Shown here piece by piece: positions 27,961 through 36,960 of a DNA stretch of 64,000 nucleotides. The number at the start of each line of letters is the position of its first letter. Within the stretch, counting starts at the first letter, position 1. The translations under genes and the position numbers were made by a program. Source of the stretch: Lachnospiraceae bacterium. Its GTDB lineage: Bacteria; Bacillota; Clostridia; Lachnospirales; Lachnospiraceae. Below the pieces are notes generated by a model. It searched no databases. It was not told the DNA's origin and worked only from the letters and a program-made list of their open reading frames with translations. The DNA is taken from NCBI GenBank assembly GCA_017463225.1, contig JAFTPO010000019.1, positions 62,001-126,000 on the forward strand, given 5' to 3'.

Positions 27961-29595
27961 TTATGCCTTATTCTGTGCAGCAACTAATGATTCACTGTTG
28001 TAAATCTGACGAAGCTTAGGCTTCTCAATCTTACCTGTAGGATTACGTGGAATATCAGCAAAAATAATCTTACGTGGTCTCTTATATCTAGGAAGCTCTT
28101 TACAGAAGGTATTAATCTCGTCCTCTGTAACAATCATTCCTGGTTTAAGCTCAATGATTGCTGCTGATATCTCACCAAGTCTTGTATCAGCTATACCTAT
28201 AACAGCTACGTCCTTAATAGCCTGATGCTTACTTAAGAAATTCTCTATCTGTACAGGATAAATATTCTCACCACCTGAGATGATAACGTCCTTCTTTCGG
28301 TCAACAAGGAAGATAAATCCATCCTCATCAAGCATAGCCATATCACCTGTGTGAAGCCACTCGCCCTTTAAGACTTCATTTGTAGCCTTTCTGTCCTTAT
28401 AATAGCACTTCATAACTCCAGGGCCCTTAACTGCAAGCTCACCTACTTCACCCTGTGCTACCTCATTGCCATTCTCATCTACTATCTTAACCTCCCAGCC
28501 ATAGCCTGGAATACCGATAGCTCCAACCTTATGTATATTCTCAGTTCCAAGATGTACACAACCTGGTCCGATAGACTCTGAAAGTCCATAATTTGTATCA
28601 TAATCATGGTTAGGGAAGATTTCCTTCCACTTCTTAATTAAGCTCTGTGGAACCGGCTGAGCACCAATATGCATAAGTCTCCACTGATCTAGCTTGTAAT
28701 CCTCCACCTTGATTTCTCCTCTTTCAATAGCAAGAAGGATATCCTGCGCCCAAGGTACAAGGAGCCAAACTATAGTACAGCCCTCATTAGATACTGTTTC
28801 AAATACACTCTTAGGTGTAACTCCCTTAAGAAGTACAGCCTTACTACCTGCATATAGACTTCCAAACCAATGCATCTTAGCACCTGTGTGATATAAAGGT
28901 GGAATACAAAGGAACACATCGTCTCTACCCTGCTTATGGTGATTCTGCTCACAGGCAGCTGAGTGCATAAGGGATGTATGATCATGCAATATAGCTTTAG
29001 GGAAACCCGTAGTTCCTGATGAGAAATAAATTGCTGCATCATCCTCATCCTTAATCTCTATATCTGGCTTTCTGCTTGAACAATTTGCAGTAAGCTTATC
29101 ATAATCCTCCGCAAATGTCGGACAATTACCACCTACATAGAACAAAAGTCTGTTCTTCTCTATCTCATCTGCAATTTCCTCAATACGACCGATAAACTCC
29201 GGACCAAATACAAGGATATCTACATCAGCAAGCTTAAGACAATACTTAATCTCCTCTGAATCATATCTAAAGTTAAGTGGAACTGCTAAAGCTCCTGTCT
29301 TAAGTATACCAAAATAAATTGGTAACCATTCAAGACAGTTCATAAGAAGAATACCAACCTTATCGCCCTTCTTAATTCCCCTGGAAATAAGAAGGTTTGC
29401 AAAACGATTTGCTTTTTCATCAAATACAGCCCATGTAATCTCTCTTCTGTAGTCACAATAAGGATTTGGCTCAATAAGCTCATAATCTCTCCATGTAACT
29501 CTCTTCTTCTCCTGAATCTCAGGATTAATCTCTACGAGACACACCTCATCAGCGTAATCTCTGGCATTTCTCTCCAAATATTGTGTAATTGGCAT
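27961..29595 (-). CDS. AMP-forming acyl/aryl-CoA ligase (class I adenylate-forming)
   Basis: A 544-residue enzyme that adenylates a carboxylic acid with ATP and forms its CoA thioester. Motifs: YFSSGTTGFPKAILHDH near residue 190 (P-loop), YGLSESIG near 340, WLHTGDMAMLDEDGF near 415, DRKKDVIISGGENIYP near 435, and the catalytic lysine in NPTGKIEKPKL near residue 525. The substrate is not readable. It starts 75 bases after iorB in the same direction, which suggests aryl- or branched acids made from the ketoacids handled by IorAB. Confidence 0.85.
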   Translation of the reverse strand: MPITQYLERNARDYADEVCLVEINPEIQEKKRVTWRDYELIEPNPYCDYRREITWAVFDEKANRFANLLISRGIKKGDKVGILLMNCLEWLPIYFGILKTGALAVPLNFRYDSEEIKYCLKLADVDILVFGPEFIGRIEEIADEIEKNRLLFYVGGNCPTFAEDYDKLTANCSSRKPDIEIKDEDDAAIYFSSGTTGFPKAILHDHTSLMHSAACEQNHHKQGRDDVFLCIPPLYHTGAKMHWFGSLYAGSKAVLLKGVTPKSVFETVSNEGCTIVWLLVPWAQDILLAIERGEIKVEDYKLDQWRLMHIGAQPVPQSLIKKWKEIFPNHDYDTNYGLSESIGPGCVHLGTENIHKVGAIGIPGYGWEVKIVDENGNEVAQGEVGELAVKGPGVMKCYYKDRKATNEVLKGEWLHTGDMAMLDEDGFIFLVDRKKDVIISGGENIYPVQIENFLSKHQAIKDVAVIGIADTRLGEISAAIIELKPGMIVTEDEINTFCKELPRYKRPRKIIFADIPRNPTGKIEKPKLRQIYNSESLVAAQNKA

Positions 29596-29670
29596 TATAA
29601 TTTACCTCTGTTTCTAAATAATACATTATAATACAGGCAAATATCGCTTTACCCATACCTTTTATATTAG

Positions 29671-30246
29671 CTATAAGTTATATCCAAGCTCAAATGCCTT
29701 AAGGTTAAGGTCAACTGTCTTAGGTGGTACAATATTCTTAATAGTTTCAACCCATGCTTCCTTAGCAAACTCCATCTTAGTTGCAGTTACACCAAGGATG
29801 ATTGTGTTAAATACTCTTGTATTACCCATTTTCTCAGCCTCAGCCATAGCATTTACTGATATAACATTATACTTTGCTGAAAGATTCTCTATAATGTTCT
29901 CAGGATACTCCATAGCTCCAGTAACAACTGTCATAGGGTCAATTCTCTGATCATTGATGATAATAGTTCCATCCTTCTTAAGGAAATGTGCGTATCTCAT
30001 TGCCTCAAGTCTCTCAAATGCTATAAGAATATCTGCCTGACCTTCCTCTACGATAGGTTCTGCAACATTCTCACCATATCTTACAAAGGTTACAACACTA
30101 CCGCCTCGCTGTGCCATACCGTGAACCTCTGAAATCTTCACGTCATAGCCTGCTGATGTAGTAATATTTCCAAGGATACGGCTTGCAAGGAGTGTTCCCT
30201 GTCCACCTACACCAACTATCATGATATTTACTGTATTCTTAGCCAT
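29671..30246 (-). CDS. iorB: Indolepyruvate:ferredoxin oxidoreductase, beta subunit
   Basis: A 191-residue subunit of the thiamine-diphosphate enzyme that decarboxylates aryl-pyruvates to aryl-acetyl-CoA with ferredoxin. It has the VNIMIVGVGGQGTLLASRILG glycine-rich motif, then EVHGMAQRGGSV and IAFERLEA typical of IorB. The ATG at 30246 lies one base past the iorA stop, TAATATG, with GGTGAG inside iorA as ribosome site; a GTG nine bases earlier is the alternative. Strictly anaerobic chemistry is implied. Confidence 0.93.
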   Translation of the reverse strand: MAKNTVNIMIVGVGGQGTLLASRILGNITTSAGYDVKISEVHGMAQRGGSVVTFVRYGENVAEPIVEEGQADILIAFERLEAMRYAHFLKKDGTIIINDQRIDPMTVVTGAMEYPENIIENLSAKYNVISVNAMAEAEKMGNTRVFNTIILGVTATKMEFAKEAWVETIKNIVPPKTVDLNLKAFELGYNL

Positions 30247-30247
30247 A

Positions 30248-31990
30248 TTACTCACCTGCCTTCTTCAATGATATTGCATCAAATGGACACTTGCTCATAC
30301 AAAGTCCACATCCATTACACATAGTCTCGTCGATAACGATGTGTCCGTCCTTTTTGGTCATAGCAGGACAACCTGGTACAAGACATGCACCACACTTCTT
30401 ACACTTCTCGTCATCTACTATACACTTGCCCTTTGGAACATAAGACTTAAGAAGTGCACAAGGACTCTTACAGATAATAACTGAAACAGCCTCTCTTGCT
30501 ACCTCCTGCTTAATAATCTGCTCCATAGCGTCAAGGTCAAATGCATCTACCTCGTAAACATTTTCAATTCCCATAGCCTTACAGAGATTGAAAATGTTAA
30601 TAGGATATGTAGGCTCACCCATAAGAGTCTTACCAGTTGCAGCATGCTCCTGGTGACCTGTCATACCTGTAGTTGAGTTATCAAGGATAAGAACTGTTCC
30701 TGTACCCTTGTTATAAACCATATTCATAAGTGAGTTAACACCTGTATGAAGGAATGTGGAATCACCGATTACAGCAACCCAATCCTTTATAAATTCTCTA
30801 CCCTTAGCCTTCTCCATGCCGTGAAGAGTTGAGATACTCGCACCCATACATACTGTAGTATCAATAACGTTAAGAGGTGCAACTGCTCCAAGAGTATAGC
30901 ATCCGATATCTCCTGCTGCATGAATCTTAAGCTTCTTAAGCACTGAGAATGTACTTCTATGTGGACATCCAGGACAAAGTATAGGTGGTCTATTTGGCAC
31001 CTGTGCAGCCCTTTCTAAATCAAGCTCCTGTCCTAAGATTGCCTTTCTAAGCATATTTGCAGAATACTCACCCTGAACTGTAAATATTTCCTTACCAATA
31101 GCCTTGATACCCCAAGACTTAACCTGCTCCTCGATAACTGGCTCAAGCTCCTCTACGATATAAAGCTTATCAACCTTAGAAGCAAACTCCTCTATAAGCT
31201 TTCTTGGAAGTGGGTTAACGATACCAAGCTTAAGTACTGACGCGTTAGGAAGAACCTCCTTAACATACTGATAAGGAATACCACTTGAGATAATACCTAT
31301 AGATGTATCATTAATCTCCATCTTGTTGATATCCATATCACAAGCATCGTTAGCTAAATCCTTTAATCTCTGCTCTACAAATTTATGTCTCTCTATAGCG
31401 CAGGCAGGCATCATAACTGTCTTACGCATATCTCTTTCATAAGGCTTATCAGTAACCTCTACTCTATCCTCAAGATTAACCACACCCTGTGAGTGTGAAA
31501 GTCTTGTAGTAGTTCTAAGAATAACCGGCGTATCATACTTCTCACTTATCTCATATGCCTTCTTAGTAAATACTCTTGCTTCCTCACTATCTGATGGCTC
31601 AAGTACTGGAACCATAGCTGAACGGGCAACCATACGGCTATCCTGCTCATTCTGTGAGCTGTAAATACCAGGGTCATCTGCCGCAACAAGTACAAGTCCA
31701 CCATTTACACCTATGTAGCTAACTGTAAAAAGCGGGTCTGATGCTACATTTACACCTACATGCTTCATAGAACAAAGTGAACGTACACCTGATATAGATG
31801 CACCAATTGCAACCTCCATAGCAACCTTTTCATTAGGTGACCACTCTGCGTATATCTCCTTATAGTTAATAATATTCTCACTAATCTCTGTACTTGGTGT
31901 ACCAGGGTAGGCTGCTGATACTTTAACTCCAGCCTCATAAGCACCACGTGCTATAGCCTGATTACCAAGCATAATCTGCTGCTTGCTCAA
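30248..31990 (-). CDS. iorA: Indolepyruvate:ferredoxin oxidoreductase, alpha subunit (TTG start)
   Basis: A 580-residue subunit with the pyruvate-oxidoreductase N-terminal domain (AAYPGTPSTEISEN), a thiamine-diphosphate domain (GDSTFLHTGVNSLMNM) and a C-terminal ferredoxin domain with two cluster motifs, CKKCGACLVPGC and CNGCGLCMSKCP. The TTG at 31990 is preceded at eight bases by GGAGG, whereas the ATG codons further upstream (to 32026) have no ribosome site, so TTG is chosen. The transcript would include iorB and the CoA ligase. Confidence 0.93.
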   Translation of the reverse strand: MSKQQIMLGNQAIARGAYEAGVKVSAAYPGTPSTEISENIINYKEIYAEWSPNEKVAMEVAIGASISGVRSLCSMKHVGVNVASDPLFTVSYIGVNGGLVLVAADDPGIYSSQNEQDSRMVARSAMVPVLEPSDSEEARVFTKKAYEISEKYDTPVILRTTTRLSHSQGVVNLEDRVEVTDKPYERDMRKTVMMPACAIERHKFVEQRLKDLANDACDMDINKMEINDTSIGIISSGIPYQYVKEVLPNASVLKLGIVNPLPRKLIEEFASKVDKLYIVEELEPVIEEQVKSWGIKAIGKEIFTVQGEYSANMLRKAILGQELDLERAAQVPNRPPILCPGCPHRSTFSVLKKLKIHAAGDIGCYTLGAVAPLNVIDTTVCMGASISTLHGMEKAKGREFIKDWVAVIGDSTFLHTGVNSLMNMVYNKGTGTVLILDNSTTGMTGHQEHAATGKTLMGEPTYPINIFNLCKAMGIENVYEVDAFDLDAMEQIIKQEVAREAVSVIICKSPCALLKSYVPKGKCIVDDEKCKKCGACLVPGCPAMTKKDGHIVIDETMCNGCGLCMSKCPFDAISLKKAGE

Positions 31991-32030
31991 ATTATGTTCC
32001 TCCATTTTCTCATTACTTGTAATCATTTAA

Positions 32031-32047
32031 GTGATAAAAATTATCAC
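32031..32047. promoter_or_regulatory. Palindrome in the iorA leader, possible operator
   Basis: A perfect palindrome GTGATAA-AAA-TTATCAC lies about 10-25 bases after the predicted iorA start of transcription. It resembles the TGATnnnnATCA sites of Crp/Fnr-type regulators, though the spacing differs. A repressor site is inferred from its position. Confidence 0.5.
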
Positions 32048-32060
32048 GACACTAACCCCT

Positions 32061-32090
32061 ATTATATATGATAAGCACTACTTTTTGCAA
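32061..32090 (-). promoter_or_regulatory. Promoter of the iorA-iorB-ligase operon
   Basis: Minus strand: TTGCAA (32090-32085), 18 bp, TATAAT (32066-32061). Confidence 0.65.
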
Positions 32091-32111
32091 TATATATTTT
32101 TAACACTTTAA

Positions 32112-32147
32112 CGCAAAAAAGTAGTCGGTGTTTTTCACCGACTACTT
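32112..32147 (-). terminator. Terminator after the small membrane protein gene
   Basis: A 12-bp perfect stem AAGTAGTCGGTG/CACCGACTACTT with a five-base loop and a T-run on the minus strand. Confidence 0.9.
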
Positions 32148-32150
32148 CAC

Positions 32151-32561
32151 CTAAAACATCATAATATTTGAATCATCTAATATGGATACAACCTCGATCT
32201 CATTTGGGTCATCTACATTGTACTTTATGAGCACCGATGTGTTATCTCCAAATACATCTCCGAAGTCAGGACCTGGAAATAGATTAAACCAATTGCTGTA
32301 TAGCTTTCCATCTACTTCGTAGTTTATTGCATACTCTGTATACTCAGCTACTATACTTCTACAACCTTTAGCCTTATTCATTGCTTTTCTCTGCCCTATC
32401 CTGATATGTCCTGTAGTTGTAGCAATTACTTCTTCCCACTGCACATTCTTACTAATGTATCCGGTCTTGATTTTGTACATATCCAAACCAAAATATGCCA
32501 ATATAATGAATATACTTCCAAAAGCTATTAACATTATCAAATTTTCACTTATTAATATCAT
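32151..32561 (-). CDS. Small membrane protein, DUF3592-like, 136 aa
   Basis: One N-terminal membrane helix (LIMLIAFGSIFIILAYFGL) is followed by a beta-rich domain with an EYAINYEVDGKLYSNW pattern and a late VLIKYNVDDPNEIEV. This layout (helix then one beta-barrel-like domain with VxYDPxNP) is that of DUF3592-type proteins, but the second helix is absent, so I rate it as only similar. AAGGATAAGG precedes the ATG. It stands alone between the acyltransferase and a terminator. Confidence 0.5.
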   Translation of the reverse strand: MILISENLIMLIAFGSIFIILAYFGLDMYKIKTGYISKNVQWEEVIATTTGHIRIGQRKAMNKAKGCRSIVAEYTEYAINYEVDGKLYSNWFNLFPGPDFGDVFGDNTSVLIKYNVDDPNEIEVVSILDDSNIMMF

Positions 32562-32695
32562 TACAATCCTTATCCTTTTTACATACTTTTGAATATTTCA
32601 AAGCTATTTTTTAATATTCAAGTCCAAAAAAGTACTCATTATATTCTCAACATTGTTTTTATTTTTCAAGTTAAATTGAAATAAAGAAAAAACTT

Positions 32696-33700
32696 CTATG
32701 TTCGTGTCATTCCAAGTATAACTCGAACAAATTTAATCTTATTTATCAAAATACAGAATAGATAATTTATTATTAATCCAAAGAAAAAATTACATAAAAC
32801 AAATAACATAATTAAATCTTTCAAACCACAATTTATTATAATATTTCTCGAAATAGATATAAAATAACCATTAAAAATATAAATTGGCAAAGAATAAGTT
32901 CCTATATTTTTTAGTATAGATTTAATTTTGAATAATTCTATATTTTTTAATAATAAAAAAGACGCAAAACAACCTATAGTTGCTAAAAAAACTCTTATTA
33001 TATGCATAAAAAACAAATTAGCATTTTCCCATTCAAAACAAACTGAACACCCTATCAGAGTATATAAAATAAGAGCAATGATAATCTGCAATTTTTTATT
33101 AACGTTACTTTTTTCTTCCAACATTTGTTCAATACGTGCTTTTAAAACATATCCAAGCAAAAAAAACAACATATAATACGTCATATTATTAACTAGAAAA
33201 ATACCCCTATTCCGTAGAACAAATCCAATTATTAAAATTAGGATTAATCCTACATAGCATTTTAACTTATTCTTTTCAACAATTCTCTCAATCAATGGAA
33301 AAAAAATAGATACTTCAAACATTACATATAAAAACCAAATATCTGCCCCATAAAATAGTATTGAAATAACATCTTCTCCAATGTTACTTTTACTTAAAGT
33401 AAAAACTGAAAAAATATTTCTTAAGATTATACTAACCACGCTAAACACAACATAAGGTACTAATATTCTTTTTACACGTTTATTTACATATTCAAAATAA
33501 TTAACACATCTCTTATAACAAAAACCAGCAATAATAAAGAATAATGGCATATGAAATGTATATATATATTCAAATACGACCTTACAACATTTACTATCTA
33601 TATCATTCAAATTTTCTGCGGCAACCGAGTGGCCCAGTACCATCAACACTACCGCAAATCCTCTGATAATATCTATGTTTTCGTTACGATTGTATGTCAA
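32696..33700 (-). CDS. Membrane acyltransferase, family 3 (OafA/WecH-like)
   Basis: A 334-residue integral membrane protein with about ten helices. It starts NIDIIRGFAVVLMVLGHS, with the conserved Arg and His of acyltransferase family 3, and has FHMPLFFIIAGFCYKR. Such enzymes O-acetylate surface sugars or other cell-envelope molecules. The start is TTG at 33700 with GGAGGG eight bases before it; no better ATG is near. Its coding sequence is clearly more AT-rich than its neighbours, which suggests recent transfer. The acceptor is unknown. Confidence 0.85.
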   Translation of the reverse strand: MTYNRNENIDIIRGFAVVLMVLGHSVAAENLNDIDSKCCKVVFEYIYTFHMPLFFIIAGFCYKRCVNYFEYVNKRVKRILVPYVVFSVVSIILRNIFSVFTLSKSNIGEDVISILFYGADIWFLYVMFEVSIFFPLIERIVEKNKLKCYVGLILILIIGFVLRNRGIFLVNNMTYYMLFFLLGYVLKARIEQMLEEKSNVNKKLQIIIALILYTLIGCSVCFEWENANLFFMHIIRVFLATIGCFASFLLLKNIELFKIKSILKNIGTYSLPIYIFNGYFISISRNIIINCGLKDLIMLFVLCNFFFGLIINYLFCILINKIKFVRVILGMTRT

Positions 33701-33753
33701 AATCTTATCCCTCCGTTATGTTAAACTATATGTTATATTACAAATTTATAAAT

Positions 33754-33790
33754 AAAAAACTATCCTAGGCAATTCCTAGGATAGTTTTTT
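33754..33790. terminator. Bidirectional terminator after the symporter gene
   Basis: The stem AAAAAACTATCCTAGG/CCTAGGATAGTTTTTT has a loop of five bases. It begins five bases after the symporter stop on the minus strand. Confidence 0.95.
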
Positions 33791-33794
33791 GCGT

Positions 33795-35291
33795 CTAATC
33801 CTCATAACACTTAAAAACTACTTCAACTTTCTCTGCCTTAAGTTTTGGTGTTATTAAGCTTACCACAGGAACAATTATAAGTCCAGCAAGCATTGTAAAT
33901 GCACCACAATTAATAGGTGACTGAAGCAGTGTTGGGAATGATGACTTAACAAGCATATTTGCAATCATAATTCCGCATGCAAAAAGGAAATTTATAACTA
34001 CAGAAAGCTTTGTAACCTTCTTCCAGTATAAGCTGTAGATAAATGGTGCAAGGAAGGCACCTGCTAAAGCTCCCCATGAGATACCCATAAACTGTGCTAT
34101 AAAGCTTACGTTACTCTTGTACTGGAACATTGCAATAATAGCTGAAATTGCAATGAATATAACTACAAATATTCTCATAAATAATACCTGTTTTTTCTCA
34201 CTCATCTCTTTTACGATTGTACCCTTAATAAGGTCAAGTGTAAGTGTTGAGCTAGATGTAAGTACAAGTGATGATAGAGTTGACATAGATGCTGATAATA
34301 CAAGTATAATTACCACAGCCATTAAAAATGGAGACAAATCTTCAAGCATGGTTGGCACTACGGCATCATAACCAACCTTTGCAACATCAATATCATATAA
34401 TCTTCCAAAGCCACCAAGGAAGTAACATCCACCAGCTACTATAACTGCAAAAATAGTTGAAATAATAGTTCCTCTCTCAATAGCCTTCTCATCCTTAATT
34501 GCATAGAACTTCTGAACCATCTGTGGAAGTCCCCATGTACCAAGTGATGTAAGAATAACTACTCCGAATAAACTAAGTGGGTCTGGTCCAAGGAATGAAG
34601 CAAAAGCTCCTGGCATATCAGAAACTGCAGAATCCTGAACCTTAGCAAGTGATTCATAAGCTTCCATAAATCCACCATTTGAATTAAGCACAGCTGCTAT
34701 TACTGCAATTATACCAAAAATCATAATGATACCCTGAATAAAGTCATTCATTGCAGTAGCCATATATCCACCAGCTATAACGTAAACACCTGTAAGTACA
34801 GCCATTACTATAATGCACACTGAATAGTCAAGATTAAAAGCCATACCAAAAAGTCTTGAAAGACCATTGTAAAGGGATGCTGTGTAAGGAATAAGGAATA
34901 TAAATACAATAACTGATGCTAATATCTTAAGCATATTAGAGTCAAATCTCTGTCCAAAGAACTCTGGCATAGTCTTACTTTCTAAGTGCTGTGTCATAAC
35001 CCTTGTTCTTCTACCGAGAATAACCCATGCTAAAAGAGAACCAATAATTGCATTACCTATACCTACCCATGTAGATGCTACACCAAACTTCCATCCAAAC
35101 TGTCCGGCATATCCTACGAAGATAACTGCCGAGAAGTATGAGGTTCCGTAAGCAAAAGCTGTAAGCCAAGGTCCTACACTTCTTCCTCCAAGTACAAATC
35201 CATTAACGTCTGTGGCATTCTTTCTGCAGTATAATCCAACACCTATCATTGTACCGAAGAATACTACCAGCATAATAATCTTAATCGCCAT
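33795..35291 (-). CDS. Sodium:solute symporter (SSS family, proline-permease-like)
   Basis: A 498-residue transporter with about 13 membrane helices. Near the N-terminus it has DVNGFVLGGRSVGPWLTAFAYGTSYFSA, typical of the PutP branch of sodium symporters, and later ASMSTLSSLVLTSSSTLTLDL. Substrate is probably proline or a related amino acid, driven by sodium. The open frame extends 12 codons upstream, but the ATG at 35291 lies after a purine-rich AGAGAGAG and is the best start. A palindrome sits in its leader. Confidence 0.85.
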   Translation of the reverse strand: MAIKIIMLVVFFGTMIGVGLYCRKNATDVNGFVLGGRSVGPWLTAFAYGTSYFSAVIFVGYAGQFGWKFGVASTWVGIGNAIIGSLLAWVILGRRTRVMTQHLESKTMPEFFGQRFDSNMLKILASVIVFIFLIPYTASLYNGLSRLFGMAFNLDYSVCIIVMAVLTGVYVIAGGYMATAMNDFIQGIIMIFGIIAVIAAVLNSNGGFMEAYESLAKVQDSAVSDMPGAFASFLGPDPLSLFGVVILTSLGTWGLPQMVQKFYAIKDEKAIERGTIISTIFAVIVAGGCYFLGGFGRLYDIDVAKVGYDAVVPTMLEDLSPFLMAVVIILVLSASMSTLSSLVLTSSSTLTLDLIKGTIVKEMSEKKQVLFMRIFVVIFIAISAIIAMFQYKSNVSFIAQFMGISWGALAGAFLAPFIYSLYWKKVTKLSVVINFLFACGIMIANMLVKSSFPTLLQSPINCGAFTMLAGLIIVPVVSLITPKLKAEKVEVVFKCYED

Positions 35292-35354
35292 TTTTCTACT
35301 CTCTCTTTCCATTTTTATTTTTGTCACATTTCTTTGTCGCTTTAAGGCGTAACG

Positions 35355-35370
35355 CTTTAACGTTTTAAAG
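35355..35370. promoter_or_regulatory. Palindrome in the symporter leader, probable operator
   Basis: CTTTAA-CGTT-TTAAAG is a perfect palindrome 11 bases downstream of the -10 box, overlapping the likely start of transcription. A second small palindrome, GCGTAACGC (35347-35355), abuts it. The regulator is unknown. Confidence 0.5.
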
Positions 35371-35380
35371 TGTCAATGAG

Positions 35381-35409
35381 ATTATTGCATACTATACCTA
35401 TATTGTCAA
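35381..35409 (-). promoter_or_regulatory. Promoter of the symporter gene
   Basis: Minus strand: TTGACA (35409-35404), 17 bp, AATAAT (35386-35381) with an extended TGC before it. Confidence 0.7.
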
Positions 35410-35446
35410 GGTAATATTTCATATATAACCTTACAAATTTATATAC

Positions 35447-35481
35447 AAAAAATATGCTTGAGATTAATCCCAAGCATATTA
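35447..35481 (-). terminator. Terminator after the hydrogenase-like gene
   Basis: AATATGCTTG/CAAGCATATT stem with a T-run on the minus strand, nine bases after the stop. Confidence 0.9.
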
Positions 35482-35489
35482 GTTACAAA

Positions 35490-36926
35490 TTATTTTTTTC
35501 CCTTTAAAGCATCCTCTATACTTTGCTTATCAGAGGTCTTTCCAAATTTCTCAACCTCCATACGACTCTTGGCCATATGTGTGAGGCATCCATTTCCACT
35601 TATACAGCCACCCTGACAAGCCATACCCTCTATAAAGTTACCGTCCAGGAGATTTTTTCTCAGTTTAAGAAGCGCAACCTTACACTCCTCTATTCCATCA
35701 CATACAACAGGCTTTGCTTCAAAGTCCTCTATTCCCTTTTCCTTAATTCCTTCCTTCACCGCTTCTGTAAGACCACCCACTCTAGCGAAAATACGTCCAT
35801 AATATGAACCATCATTTATGGCAGTCTCCTCTAGCTGTGTTATATCTATATCCTTGCTGTCAAGAAGTGCCTGTAACTCCTCAAATGTAATTACAGTATC
35901 TACATACGGAGCAACATTTTCTTTCTTCAGCTCCATCTTCTTGGCAGTACATGGTCCAATAAAAACAACCTTGGCTGTAGGGTCCATCTCCTTGATATAC
36001 TTACCTATCATTGCCATCGGTGATAATGTGGATGAAACATATGGAAGCATATCCGGAAAGTTCTTATTGATAAAATCTACAAATGCAGGACAACAAGAGC
36101 TTGTAAGCACACCCTTTTCCATAAGCTCTTCAGTCTCATGCATAGTTACCATATCCGCACCAAGAGCAACCTCTACTACTTCATCAAAACCAAGTTCCTT
36201 AAGTCCTGATATAACCTGTCCGGTCTTAGCATATACAAACTGACTGGCTATAGCCGGCGCTACACAGGCATATGTCTTATAATTCTTACCACCATCACTA
36301 TCCTTAATATGATTTATTACATCCAATATATATGACTTCTCGCTTATTGCACCAAAAGGACACTGATATACGCATGCTCCACAGGAGATACATTTGTCAT
36401 TATCAATCTTTGCCTCAAAATCCTCATTGATTGATATAGCGCCAACCTTACAGGCCTGCTGACATGGACGTTTAAAATCCATAATTGCACCATAAGGACA
36501 AACCTTAGAACAGGCACCACACTGCTTACATTTACTCTTATCTATAACCGCATGCTGGTTTTCATCCAGGTATATAGCTCCGAATTTACAGGCGTCTACA
36601 CATCTGTGAGCTAAACAGCCTCTACAAATTCTGGTAACCTCATATCCTCCAACCGGACACTCATCACAGGCTATTTCTATAACCTCTATTACATTGGGAT
36701 TACTTTTATCTCCACCCATAGCCAGCTTAATTCGCTCATTCACTATGGCTTTTTCCTTATATATACAACACCTCATAGTAGGCTTTTTCCCGGGAACAAT
36801 AATATCCGGAATGTCCAGTATGCCATCCAAAAGTGTTCCATCCCACGCTCTTCTAGCTGTTTCCTTTAGAACTCTGTATTTTAAATCCTGAATTCTGGTA
36901 TCAAACTTTCTCATAAGTTCCTCCAA
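35490..36926 (-). CDS. Monomeric [FeFe]-hydrogenase-type protein with N-terminal ferredoxin clusters
   Basis: A 478-residue iron-sulfur protein. Residues about 75-200 carry several Cys motifs, including [14 protein letters not shown] and [14 protein letters not shown]; the C-terminal H-cluster domain has [11 protein letters not shown] (L1), [11 protein letters not shown] (L2) and [12 protein letters not shown] (L3), so all cluster ligands are there. It could oxidise or make hydrogen with ferredoxin; the L1 and L3 forms suggest a group B-type or sensory enzyme rather than the classic group A. GGAGG precedes the ATG. It is the third gene of the gph-pncB operon. HydEFG maturases are not in the window. 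Confidence 0.85.
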   Translation of the reverse strand: MEELMRKFDTRIQDLKYRVLKETARRAWDGTLLDGILDIPDIIVPGKKPTMRCCIYKEKAIVNERIKLAMGGDKSNPNVIEVIEIACDECPVGGYEVTRICRGCLAHRCVDACKFGAIYLDENQHAVIDKSKCKQCGACSKVCPYGAIMDFKRPCQQACKVGAISINEDFEAKIDNDKCISCGACVYQCPFGAISEKSYILDVINHIKDSDGGKNYKTYACVAPAIASQFVYAKTGQVISGLKELGFDEVVEVALGADMVTMHETEELMEKGVLTSSCCPAFVDFINKNFPDMLPYVSSTLSPMAMIGKYIKEMDPTAKVVFIGPCTAKKMELKKENVAPYVDTVITFEELQALLDSKDIDITQLEETAINDGSYYGRIFARVGGLTEAVKEGIKEKGIEDFEAKPVVCDGIEECKVALLKLRKNLLDGNFIEGMACQGGCISGNGCLTHMAKSRMEVEKFGKTSDKQSIEDALKGKK

Positions 36927-36960
36927 TTATTTACACATAAGTCAAAAAAATTAGTAATAT

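Noticed and set aside
35818-36243. Plus-strand frame of 141 codons in the hydrogenase gene
   Set aside because: Shadow of the iron-sulfur protein, Ser-rich, no start signal.
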